Source of the DNA: Sipunculus nudus
Taxonomy: Eukaryota; Annelida; Sipuncula; Golfingiida; Sipunculidae
Reading direction: 5' to 3'
NCBI GenBank assembly: GCA_026874595.1
Contig: CM049308.1
Location: forward strand, 35,334,027-35,398,026
DNA length: 64,000 nt
Positions 12,721 through 23,622 of the stretch are shown here, piece by piece (position 1 is the first letter of the stretch; each line of letters opens with the position of its first letter). Under the pieces are notes generated by a model. That model was not told the DNA's origin. It saw only the letters and a program-made list of their open reading frames with translations, and did not search any database. The position numbers were made by a program, and so were the translations under genes.

Positions 12721-13209
12721 AGATGGGCGTACTTCACACATATACACACGCACCGTACACACACACACACAAACACACAATCACACACATCACTCGTGTA
12801 CGCACAGTCACATAATCACGTACAGGACACCTGTTAGCTATTTTACATCTATTTTACATATCACGTTTTTTTTAAACAAAAGAGCACAGTTTAAAATAGG
12901 TGAGTAGGTGCTTCCGTCACGAAGTCTTAACTGTGAGAGACACTCACATACACGCACCCAGACAAGTAAATTGTATTTGCGTGTGAACGATGGTTGACAC
13001 GGATTTATTGTTTATTTTGTCCGCCAGTCACGGGGCTATTAATCTGTGCGAAATTCTTCCCCATGGAAAAGTAAGCAAGGCCGCCTACCTGACCACTTTC
13101 GCCAGTTGTTGACATGAGGCGGGTTTTCGATCGAAGTATGTGTATATTTTCATTATTATATACGACTATTGTGTATATGTGTGGTTGACCCTATTTAAAC
13201 GATATAGGC

Positions 13210-13212
<3 letters not shown>

Positions 13213-13277
<65 letters not shown>
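13213..13277. repeat. (TA)n microsatellite
   Basis: About 32 TA units directly next to the GC-rich palindrome cluster. Open frames through it translate as YIYIYI and are artefacts. Confidence 0.95.
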
Positions 13278-13280
<3 letters not shown>

Positions 13281-13430
13281 ACGCGCCATCGGTCGATCAA
13301 GCCCATCGGCCGATGGGCTTGCGCCATTAGTCGATCGACCGATGGGTCGCCCATCGGCCGATGGGCTGACCCAACGGCCGATGGCGCAAGCCCATCGGCC
13401 GATGGGTTCGCGCCGTCGGTCGATATAAAA
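13281..13430. repeat. GC-rich palindrome cluster
   Basis: The perfect palindrome CATCGGCCGATG occurs at 13304-13315, 13352-13363 and 13393-13404, with degenerate copies between (CGATCGACCGATGG). Longer inverted matches link 13301-13338 with 13380-13410. It stands out sharply from the AT-rich flanks. Confidence 0.85.
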
Positions 13431-13785
13431 TATCACCCTGTACAATCCATGTACCATGAATATTTATTTATTCAGATAAATATTATTCATACATCTAGTT
13501 TCCAAAATGTTACCTATAGTAACAAAGATATCATAAAACTTGACTAATAACTAAAAAATAAATCTACTAACTAATATCATATATGTAATCTCCGATATGA
13601 GTCTTAAGTCACAGATTATAACACCTTATTGTGCATATATACATATCTCTAAACATACCTATATATATAAACATACCTAGTGAACGACTTGTATATATTA
13701 CTTAATCGGCGGGTAGCGCTGTTTGCAACAAATCAAGTCGTATTAATTCTATTTTGCGAGAAAGTTAGCTGATTTCAATTATGCC

Positions 13786-16700
13786 CTAATTCCTGAACAA
13801 TGTCCTCGGAAAACGGACTGTGATTGCTGCTGGAAATGGAGGGAGGGTCCCGCTAGGCAGATGTGTGGCCAGATGACATCTAGGATAAATATAATTCTGG
13901 CTACAAGGATCATTGCCCACAAGGAGGGTTTTAGCATAGGCTAAGGCTAAGACTCCACAGTCACTGGAGTTGGTTTGCTTGTGAACATTCATAACTTGAA
14001 GGGTTAATTTATCTGGACTAATCTCCATAAATTTCGCTATGAGCGCTTTGGTTGAAGCGGATGGTTTCTTACACAAAGAGTCATACACGTTGACGGTACT
14101 GCCTTCCTCTCCGATGTTAGATGCTGTTATCCAATGGTCCCTATTCACATGAAAAATTTGAACAAACTCTTTTGTCGGTTTGGCCCCCCATTCTCTTCGT
14201 TGTTGAAGTACAGTGTCTTTCAGGCCATCGTACTCTGGATGATCCTGGCGCATGATTTGACTTGCTGTCAACATATGTTTGTCATTTAACCATCCGTTAG
14301 AGCGGGACAGAGTCCTGACGTCTCTCTCACCAAGTTTGGGCGCAAACGATGCTGATTTTCGTACCGATTTGACTTCAGGTGGAGTGTCTGCTGACGATTT
14401 TACTGATTGAGAGGCATCCACACATCCCTGTTGATCGTTCTCTTTGTTACAGCAATCACTTTCTGGATGACAATGCGTGGAGCACGATATACCGTTAGTA
14501 CGGCAGGTGCACCTCTTCGACGTTTTGCAACCCGTGGTGCACTTGCAAGAATTTCTTATAAATTGATTTCTACCATTTGCTAGCTTCGCGGCCTCACGAA
14601 GGGACAACTTCTTTTCGATGTTGAACTCCTCAAGTTCCCCACTATATTTCTGCAAGTCACCAGCGCGGAATTTCGCAGATAGAATTCCATAAGTACAAGC
14701 GATCGTGTACGTTTTTAACTTATTTCCGTGCGATTCAATTATGACACCAGGTAAACGTGGTAGATCTGTCGAAGACCGGTCAATCTTCGGAATGGCAACA
14801 GACACTCTGTCCTCAACAGTGAACTCTCTCGTAACAACACGTTTCTTTCGATTGTACGCGTCTGACATCCGACAAGCTGCCTTGTACGAGCGTTCTCTGG
14901 CCTTTTCTCGAATCTCCTCATGTGAGGCCATGCAAACGTTCGACTCGATTGAAGTGTCTTGCGTAGATGCGAAAGTTTGACTTGACGGAAGTGTTTCGTC
15001 TTTCTCCTCTGTATCCTCTGGCGGTGCAGGCGGCGACATGGGTTGCGGCACAGATACACAAATTTGAGTTGGTTCTCCTGTTGTCTCCAGAGGTGAAGAT
15101 GTTTCTGTCTCCGTCTCATTCAACTCCTCTTCATCAATCACGTGAACAGGTGCTTGCGGGAACAACGGAGATTTTGGGTCTTTCCCTGTTACCAGTTTGT
15201 AAGGCGTTTCTCCTGTGGTTTCTGACGGTTGCACGTTCATGTGGTACATAATTCGCGGCAGCCACGAAGCCCAGGGACATGGAGAATCGGGTTCCGTACA
15301 CAACTCTTCCTTCAGGGCACTGATCCTCCGCTCTACCACCTGGTTTCCACGTTCGATTAACCCCTGAGACTGGGAATGACGTGGGCGTCCTCTTACTAAC
15401 GTGATATCACCGCCCTTAATTTCAAACAGGGAATGCAGTACTTGATTGACAAATTCACGACCATTGTCGGAATGGAATATATGGGGCGGACCCAGGTATG
15501 CTAAGACACGCTGCTCGAGCATCTCAGCTACTTTATAGCGCTCTTCGTTCGAAGCGGGAACAGAACATTGAATTTTGAGAAATGGTCCATGAAGTGGCCG
15601 ATATATTTGAATTCATTATCAGGCATGTGGCGAAGATCGATCAAATTCATTTGTACGCGGTCAAGGAAATCATTGCAAACTATTGGTCTCAAAGGAGGGC
15701 GCGTGGTTTGAACCTGCGAAAGCTGGCATTTTTGGCAGTTCTTACAGTATTCCTGGATATAACTCCGTGTGATGCCGAAGTAATGCTTGTAAATCTAAAA
15801 ATAAAAACAACTTCACTACAACTGGAATATTCCAAATATAACTTAGCAAGTCTGAATTTTTAAAAGTCTGAAACGGATAATGACTATGTATAAATGAAAT
15901 AACTCAGTAAATTTTCCAGTAGTACTACTCCGTATTATTTCAGTACGACTGTGACATTTTGGCGCTGTCAACAAGTAGGTACTTTACCAAGAATATCAGT
16001 AAGTAATATAACCATAATTCGAATGTGAAATAAACAAATCTGCATAAACTTTCATTGTGATTAGGAAATAATAATAATAAAAATAATAATAATAAATAAT
16101 AATAATAACACTAATAACAATGATAATAATAATTATTATAATAATAATGATAATAATAATTATTATTATAATGAAAATAATAATAATAATTTATTTATGT
16201 TCATATATTACAGAAAACGTTATGTATTATAGAAAACGGATCTTGGTGTCATTTTATGCGCCGATAAAAATATTCCTTCATTATGATTATACACATAATC
16301 AACATTCAACTGGTTATCCCCTTCACGTAATATTTGAACAAACCCACTACCTATAAACCTATATTTTTGTCTTTATATAGTTACGCAAAAAATGTTAAAA
16401 TGCACTCCAATTCAATACAATGAACATATATTGCAATATGAATTTTGCAGGCGATAACACTATATAAACAAAATAAATAATTCATGTATTATATAGTAAT
16501 ATATTATGACTTACGTGATGTGCGCATTTCTTGTAGCCCGCATGGTCCATTTCAGTTTCGTGTACCGATTTTACCACGTCGAACATGTTGTCAGTCGAAA
16601 CTACCCTTAGGAACTTTGTTGTCGGTTCTCCAAATTTTGATGGGATGATAAGAGCATCTTTTATTCCTAGAGCAGGGAAATCCATTAGACCGAACTCCCT

Positions 16701-16859
16701 TGACTTGACCCAGTGTCTGAAGTGAGAATGAACTGACTTACTCTTGTCTTTCAGGTGATCGACAATTTGGTTGTACTTTTCTGCAGATATCATGTGTGTA
16801 CGTTGCGTTGCCAATACTTTACGGACATGGTTGTCCAAGATTTCTCGGTGTCTAGCCAT
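13786..16859 (-). pseudogene. Ginger/KRBA2-like integrase with CXC and Ulp1 protease domains
   Basis: A transposase-type gene on the minus strand. Exon 1 (16515-16859, 115 aa, starts MARHREILDNHV) ends CAHH|GTAAGT. Exon 2 begins at 15794 after TTTTTAG. The two exons together give the HHCC zinc finger (H, H, then C-x2-C in EYCKNCQKCQ) and the first catalytic Asp. One base is missing at about 15531-15537 and an in-frame TAG follows at 15528-15530; the other frame is open for 578 codons from 15522 to 13786. That part has SDNGREF and QGLIERGNQ (second Asp and Glu of a DDE integrase, about 37 residues apart), a CXC cluster (CKCTTGC, CTCRTNG), and a C48 protease with DHW, VYDS and SSDCGVLALAYA. An intron and no reverse transcriptase argue for a Ginger-type DNA transposon or a domesticated relative. 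The single frameshift could be a real lesion or an assembly error. Confidence 0.75.
16066..16190. repeat. (ATA)n/(AAT)n microsatellite
   Basis: An imperfect trinucleotide tract inside the intron of the integrase gene. It partly folds back on itself (ATAATAATTATTAT). Confidence 0.9.
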
Positions 16860-17990
16860 GATTTGCGTGTAGTTTAAAACTTAACACGCACCCTAGGCCA
16901 GTAAAAGACACTTATGACCGAATGGGAATGCACATACTTATATACTTGTGTGGCCACTGTTTGTCCAGGAAACCATGCATCATGTTGTGATTAACTCCAC
17001 CGCCACGTTCTAGGAAGATTAGGTTTACCGCTCAGATTAGAAACCCCCCTGTCCCTTCCAAAAACCACCCCATCCGTCGGGGTATCTGCATTTAGAACGT
17101 GACTAATGAATATATGACAAAACTATAACCGACCAAGGCGGTTCATATAGGTAATAAAAATTATAATGATTAGTGTTTGTGTATTTGTTTAAAAATATAA
17201 TGTGATTATATATATTATCCGAAAATGAATGGAGATGCCGCTAAAATAGCTGTACCTAAACATGTTATGATCCATATATACGGCCCCTCCAGCATAAATA
17301 ATACTTTTTTCTTACTTTTATTAAACTTGTGGTTTATTCATTAAAAAGTCGATTTTGGATTATTGGAGGAGTGAGCAAACACAATGTGCAAAACTGATCG
17401 GGATTTATATCTTACGTTATGAAGGTTTCCTTGATATATACCGTGTTACTATCAAAAGTTATCTAATAATATGATACATATAACGATTATGTTATAAATT
17501 ATATCATAATTCAATAAGCATATCTTGAGAAGAGGCCATTGAATGGTTCGAGATAAACCATTAAACAATAAACATCAGGCCTGTGCGTGTCACTCTAAGA
17601 CCGACGGAGATGACTTTCCCAGTCGCTTATAAGAATAAAGTAATTAAAATGCCAGAGTTGTGCCTTTGTTAATACCTAACTTTCTAGAAGTTATATGTAC
17701 TTTCTCTTACAACATTATTTATTTTCTTTAAAAAAATTATTAATTTTGGTAAAACAAATCAAGAGGAAATGTGCATTTCACTATTTCACTGAATATTATC
17801 ACAGCAGCGTGGTTTGTAATATAAATACATGTATAATTTCCTCTTCACACAAGTATATAAAGAATCTTCCATGTGGGGCTATTTTGCTTCCTTATCAGAC
17901 AGAGCCATAGGTGACAAAGTTACATGTGTTTTCAATCTTAATGTCGCCAGGCCTCAATCACTAAGGGGCGGCTTGAACCCTTTTTTTATA
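16860..17990. other. No gene recognised
   Basis: AT-rich DNA with only short chance frames. It may contain the 5' terminus of the integrase element; no inverted end could be identified. Confidence 0.5.
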
Positions 17991-17997
17991 TCGTTGT

Positions 17998-18165
17998 GAA
18001 GCATGGTGGTATAATGGTATAGGCCGCTGGTATAATCACGGTAAGGTTGTGGGGTTCCGCTCCGTTATGACCGTCACCGCGTGTGACTCTTGGACAAAGT
18101 CTGCATCACGAGCGTGGTCCTCTCCACCATGGAGTGAATGGATACTGGTAATTGGCGGCAGACAA
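17998..18165 (+). mobile_element. Degenerate tRNA-derived SINE, plus strand
   Basis: It has an A-box-like TGGTATAATGGTATAGG and a B-box-like GGTTCCGCTCC, then GTGACTCTTGGACAAAG and CCATGGAGTGAATGGATAC. These resemble the body of widespread lophotrochozoan SINEs. No clear target duplication was seen. Confidence 0.5.
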
Positions 18166-18606
18166 AAATGTAGAAAGATTAACACGATAGTCCCTTAATA
18201 GTATTTGTGGATATATGTTGCCCAGGGAGGCGAGAAAAGCTACAATGATTGAACAGAATGAAGGACCAGCAGGAAAATGTAAAAAGTTGGATGAGACTGA
18301 CCGTGTCAGTGAAATTAGGCTATAAACCAAACCTTTACCTTTCGATTTATAACCAAGGCCTCTGCACATACATACTAGTATACCATACTGAATAACAAGA
18401 TTATTTTCTGTGCCGGGCATTTGGGAGAACTGAGGTATCCCTGTTGCTTTAAAGGAGATTACTGGTACCTACATAAATTAGCAGCCCCCTAACTCTGAGC
18501 CCCGAAGCTAGTCCTGCCCTGCAGTGCATAATATTAAAGTTGACATATATCTGTGCTTATTATTTTTTAACTCAGTCACAGTCGGTGGTTTGTGGTGCGA
18601 ATATTG

Positions 18607-18996
18607 ATACATATACAGTAACATGTCAAGTATATAAAGAGCTAGAAAAAGTCTTAATGACAAAATTACCCGCCAAGCGGGAATGTGAGAAATGTCTACA
18701 TTAGCTGACAAAATTACCAAATGTGAAGTTCATAAAAAATCATAAGAAAACATATAAAAGGTCATATTTAGCTTTAGCATTTTCATAAGAAAACATATAA
18801 AAGGTCATATTTAGCTTTAGCATGCTAAAGCTAAATATGACCTTTTATATGTTTTCTTATGATTTTTTATGAACTTCACATTTGGTAATTTTGTCAGCTA
18901 ATGTAGACATTTCTCACATTCCCGCTTGGCGGGTAATTTTGTCATTAAGACTTTTTCTAGCTCTTTATATACTTGACATTTTACTGTATATGTATC
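18607..18996. repeat. Near-perfect long palindrome (fold-back)
   Basis: Two arms meet at TAGCATGCTA (centre 18822/18823). The right arm is 18823-18996; the left arm (18607-18822) is the same in reverse but has an extra 42-bp duplicate of the inner segment. Apart from that I see about one mismatch in the outer 130 bp. Each arm also holds the short hairpin CCCGCCAAGCGGG. Confidence 0.9.
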
Positions 18997-19039
18997 CGAA
19001 AAATAGCATTTGTTCCTGTTGTGGCATACCTGAGTGTAT

Positions 19040-19890
19040 ATTACCCGAGGGCGTGCCAAATGAGAACAAAGCTATGCACATAACGAATGAACTTGTGTTT
19101 AAATCCACGCAACAGTCACTATAAACTCATTGGTCTAAACTGATGAATTAATGGTAGGTTAAAACAGGAATTGGTGGTAGTCATTAACAGGAGTACGTCA
19201 CATGAGGACAAAGTGATACTCATAACCAATGAACTTGTGTTTAAACCATTATACAGCAGTCACTATACACTAATTTGTCTAAACTGATGAATTAATGGTC
19301 GGTCACATCAAGGACTGGTGGTGGTTGATAACAGGAGTACGCTGTTGAGAGTTGGAGTTAAACACTGATCCTTGAAATGCCCGGGTATTATTTTTCACAG
19401 ACCGTTCCCTTTATTATCGCGGTAGCCGTAGTACCCGGATGTTGTTGTCCGCCATGTTAGAAGATTACAGCTGTTGTAATACACATGCATCTCATAATTT
19501 TGTTAGTTTGCTGCCTGCTAGCAGTGTTTTCTGGGACTGTTATTATCCTAAGGTTATGTGTGAGTGAACCCCGACCAGGAAGGTCAACATACGCCACAAG
19601 AGGACAGAGTGATACACAAAAACAATGAACTTGTGTTTAAATCCACACAACAGTCACCATACTCTCATTGGTCTAAACTGATGAATTAATGGTAGGTCAA
19701 AACAGGAATTGGTGGTAGTCATTAACAGGAATACGCCACAAGAGGACAAAGTGATACACATAACAAAAGAACTCGTGTTTTAATCCACACAGCAGTCACT
19801 ATACTCTCATAAGTCTAAAGTAAGGAATTAATGGTTCCTCACTGGTAGATCACATCAGGAATTGATGGTAGTCAATAACAGGAATATATG
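19040..19890. repeat. About 145-bp tandem repeat, four units in two pairs
   Basis: Units start near 19056, 19201, 19597 and 19739, each with 'GAACTTGTGTTTAAA' and 'CTGATGAATTAATGG' blocks. An unrelated segment of about 250 bp (19340-19590) separates the pairs. No coding frame was seen. Confidence 0.8.
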
Positions 19891-19902
19891 TTTGACCGGT
19901 AT

Positions 19903-20993
19903 CATGCCAGTCTGCCTAATCCCTTTTTGCCGAATCCCAAAATACCGAGTCCAGTTTGCCGAATCCCAGAATACCGAATCTGAACTTTTTAATATGAAAT
20001 CATTGGATAATTTGTAAACTTTTTTTGTTTTTGGAGCATCGGGGCATTCAGGGAGTGATCGTGACAAAAAACAGTTTTAAAAGGCATTGACTGAATGCTT
20101 ATTTCAGTGTTTACAAACAAGAAGCCCTCGCCCGAATTTCCGCGTCTTTACAGGTACAAGTCGGCGACCCGGCAGGAAACGAGTCACGCATGACTTGTCA
20201 TAGCCGACACTTTGAGGTCCCTAGTAACAAGCAAACGTACATGATCTTTCCGTGTTGCTCCTGACTCCTTGCTTGTTAAATAGTAAAGATCGTTTTTTTT
20301 TCTGCTTATTGTTTTTGTATGTGGTTACTATTGTTGTTTATCGTCATAACTAACCAGACTCAATAAAAACTGAGAGGTTCCAAAACAAATAGCGATAATA
20401 CATGATGGACCTGTGACCTGACGTAATCTCGTTGCTCTTTTGCCTCTTTTGCAAAGGAAAAAAATAAAATTTATATATGTAAACATAAATAACATTAAAT
20501 TATTATTAAAAAAGGACATGAAGTAATATGAAATGTATGGAAAATGTCGTTCTCGATTGGTTTATGATCACAGTCCGTTTTTATTGACAAGGTTCCGCTG
20601 CTGCCGTTTCTTAACTGCAAACAGCACTCAGTTGCAAAGGAGGCAAAAAAGCAACGAGATTACGATATATAAAAGGAGCAACACCAATTTTTTCCCATGG
20701 ACCTGTCTGCTTTTAGCAGGGGGATAGGGGTTATATATACCCCCCACAATTCAGCAAGGGGGGATGGTAAATGTAATCACCCCCCCCCCTTGATATTCAG
20801 AGAATAATATTTATATATTGGAAATGAAATGTATTTATAACTAGAATTAAAGACTTTGGTTACATTTACGAGTTTAATATGAAATATTGTATATGTTGAC
20901 CTTATTAAGAATTAATATATTTCGGAAACATACCTTATTTTTTAAAACCTTATACCACATTGTATTATATTTGAAATTTGTCATACAGACAAT

Positions 20994-21038
<45 letters not shown>

Positions 21039-21493
21039 TCTACATACACGTGTTTTGGTGTGAAAAAAGTTGGGAGTCATCCCTCCACCCTTAAAAAAAC
21101 TGACGCCACTGGCTTTAAGTGAGTAGGGTTTGTTATTACGATAAACAAGAATAGTGACAATAGTGACATGAATAGTGACATTCTTTTATTGAACATCGGC
21201 GAGTGCGGGACGAAGCAAAAAGACTGCTATGATGGCCATGACAAGTCATGTGCGACTTGTGGCATGGCGGGTTACCGACTGGGTTACGCTGAAATTAGCA
21301 TTCCGTCAACGTAATATTATACTGCTTTGATCGTTTTTACTGCATGAACATACTACGATGCCATTAAACATGAATATATATCAAATATACGGACGATTTC
21401 ATATTAAAAAGTTAACATTCGGTAATATTGGATTCGGCAAAATGGACTCGGTATTCTGGGATTCGGCAATACGGGAATCGGCAAACTGGCATG
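19903..21493. mobile_element. Non-autonomous element with long inverted ends
   Basis: The ends CATGCCAG and CTGGCATG are inverted. About 95 bp at each end match in reverse and contain sub-repeats of TGCCGAATCCCAGAATACCG. Weaker inverted similarity continues inward to about 20220 and 21190. TA flanks both sides (possible TA duplication). Inside are another inverted pair (about 20424-20455 and 20632-20665) and a (TA)n tract. No transposase was found. Confidence 0.75.
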
Positions 21494-21514
21494 TAAACGT
21501 TTGAGCTTCCTCTT

Positions 21515-21910
21515 ATTTATAGGGATGACTCGTTTCTCTTAGGGCTGCAGACCTGTTCAAATAAAAACTGTCAGAATTCCAATATGGCTGCCAGAAAACA
21601 ATCGGTGATTTTCCTTCCCGATATCTCAACTAGTATGTGCTTGATCTTTCTGAAATTTACAGGGATGATTGGTGCCTATAAGGGCTATAGACAGACCTGT
21701 TCGAATTCTAATATGGCCGTCACAGCACAATCGGTTATTTCTTTCGCGCGTAATATCTCAACGATAATATGCTTGATCTTTCTCAAATTCACAGGAATGA
21801 TTCGTGCCTATAAGGACTCCTCAGCGAATTCAGTTATTTATTTTGGCAAAAATTTAACTTGCAACTTATAGACTCATGTCAATCCAACATGGCTGCATGG
21901 CAAATATTTA
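21515..21910. repeat. About 137-bp tandem repeat, two to three units
   Basis: Repeated landmarks are AGGGATGA at about 21522 and 21660 and AGGAATGA at about 21793, and 'AATATGGC' followed by 'CAATCGGT'. The open frame across it (21584-21871) follows the repeat and shows no domain. Confidence 0.75.
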
Positions 21911-22660
21911 AAATCCTTTCGCAGTTACTTTTTTACATAATGTCATGATTTTACCTTCGTTGTGGTAATACATATCAGACCTATCTGTCATATGGCCAAA
22001 GGAACTGGAAATCGCGGGGCCCTAACTGAGGACTTTTACGATCCCAAACGACTTATTTCATTTATCCTATCAACAATGTGTTGTATATGTTGATTTACGG
22101 CTGTATATCTTATACTTGTTATCAGCGCCACCTATGATGGAAGGTAGGAATGAGTGTAATAATTTATTAGTATACTGGGGTATTCATCTGTACAGTTCAG
22201 CGCTGAACTACATTTGTAAACGAGGCCTTTAAACGTATTAAAACCTCTGCAGTCTCGATGTTATGATTATGTCGATCCACAACACAATTAGCGATGAGGA
22301 GACAGACGTAACATTCGTAATTTATCCCGTTGAATAAGGTAACTAAGATATGGACAATCATGAACGGGATCTCATGAAATTTTCAGGGCAATTCGGGAAT
22401 GAGCTCAGGGAGAATCGATGTTTTTTTGTGTAGATCCGGCACATGATCCAAATTAAGGAATGTCATCAAGGAATATTTACAAATGCACAATCACTTATGC
22501 ACGTATTAAGCTTGGATTATTGGAATAATAAAGTGAATACAAAGTCTTTGCGGAGACAAGCATTCCTTAAGATGTAGATTTCTAGTTTAAACTATTTTAG
22601 AGTAACAAAAACTTTCGGACCCAAACAGTTACAAATCGACAACCAATGGCAAGTTAAGAT
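21911..22660. other. No gene recognised between the repeats and the gene B end
   Basis: Unique-looking AT-rich sequence without a supported ORF or repeat. Confidence 0.5.
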
Positions 22661-22665
22661 CATCC

Positions 22666-23255
22666 TTTATTAAATAAGAAAAATAAATTTTACAATATAA
22701 TCCATACATTCATATCAAATATATCACAGGTATTTATTATCGAAAATATGCAACTACACCGACGAAGATCGGCTACGTCAGAAAAATGGCAAATAATTAT
22801 ATTTATTATTAATGAATAAATATTGAAGTCGGAATATTTTCTTATAACATTGTACCCAAATGAAATACACAGATCAACTGATGTAACTAGGATATTGTAT
22901 TTTCAAATAAACAACTTTTGACACTGAATGAGCAAAATTACAACAATAAAAAAATGTCAGTGTATAAATTTTAAACATGTCATTTTCCACTGCTTTACAA
23001 AGAACACAATACATGTAGCTAAAAAGATAAATAATATCAAATACATTACATGCAGAGTCTGTCCTTTAAAGGATAATCAATATATATTGTATAAATAACA
23101 AATGCACAGCCGGGAATAAAAAGTATATGCAGGAATGTTTGGACGGAGAAACAAGTCTATTATACGTCTGTATGTACATTAGCAGCTGGTACGGCAGGTA
23201 CATTATAAACGCCATTTTTCTAATGCTAGAAACAATATAGTCGGATTAAGGTATG

Positions 23256-23330
<75 letters not shown>

Positions 23331-23555
23331 TCCATTCCAAATCTTGACAAACAGCCTTGTTTTGTATTATGACATATAATTCCTAGCCACATCACCAACC
23401 TGCTTTAATTCTTTTAAGTTGTTTAAATACCATACCCACAATGAAGTATGTATAAGTGTCAGCATGGGTAATGGTTTATTCAAGGGTTGTAGCTGCTGAC
23501 ATATACAGACTTAACATACGGCGTGTAAAAATCCAGAAGATGTGTCACGTAATGA
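22666..23555 (-). other. Probable 3' UTR of gene B with poly(A) signal
   Basis: AT-rich DNA follows the stop codon with no other gene. On the minus strand an AATAAA sits at 22666-22671, followed by GT-rich sequence, so cleavage just below 22666 is plausible. A (TA)n(TG)n microsatellite lies at about 23258-23329 within it. The UTR limits are inferred. Confidence 0.45.
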
Positions 23556-23622
23556 CTACTTGTGTGGAACGTAGATCAGACTGTGGATGGTGGCGGCGGA
23601 CGGCGGTCGTCTGTCTCTGCCC
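23556..23622 (-). CDS. Gene B exon 20: C-terminus and stop
   Basis: The acceptor is GTTTTAG|GG. It encodes RGRDRRPPSAATIHSLIYV and then PHK before TAG at 23556-23558. The phase fits exon 19. The end is not a clear PDZ ligand. Confidence 0.78.

Noticed and set aside
13140-13547. A 135-codon open frame through the (TA)n and palindrome cluster
   Set aside because: The translation is YIYIYI plus low-complexity repeats of IGRWA and SPSADG. It follows DNA repeats on both strands and has no domain.
14705-15251. Plus-strand and second minus-strand ORFs inside the integrase gene
   Set aside because: They are shadows of the 578-codon frame; no motif appears in them.
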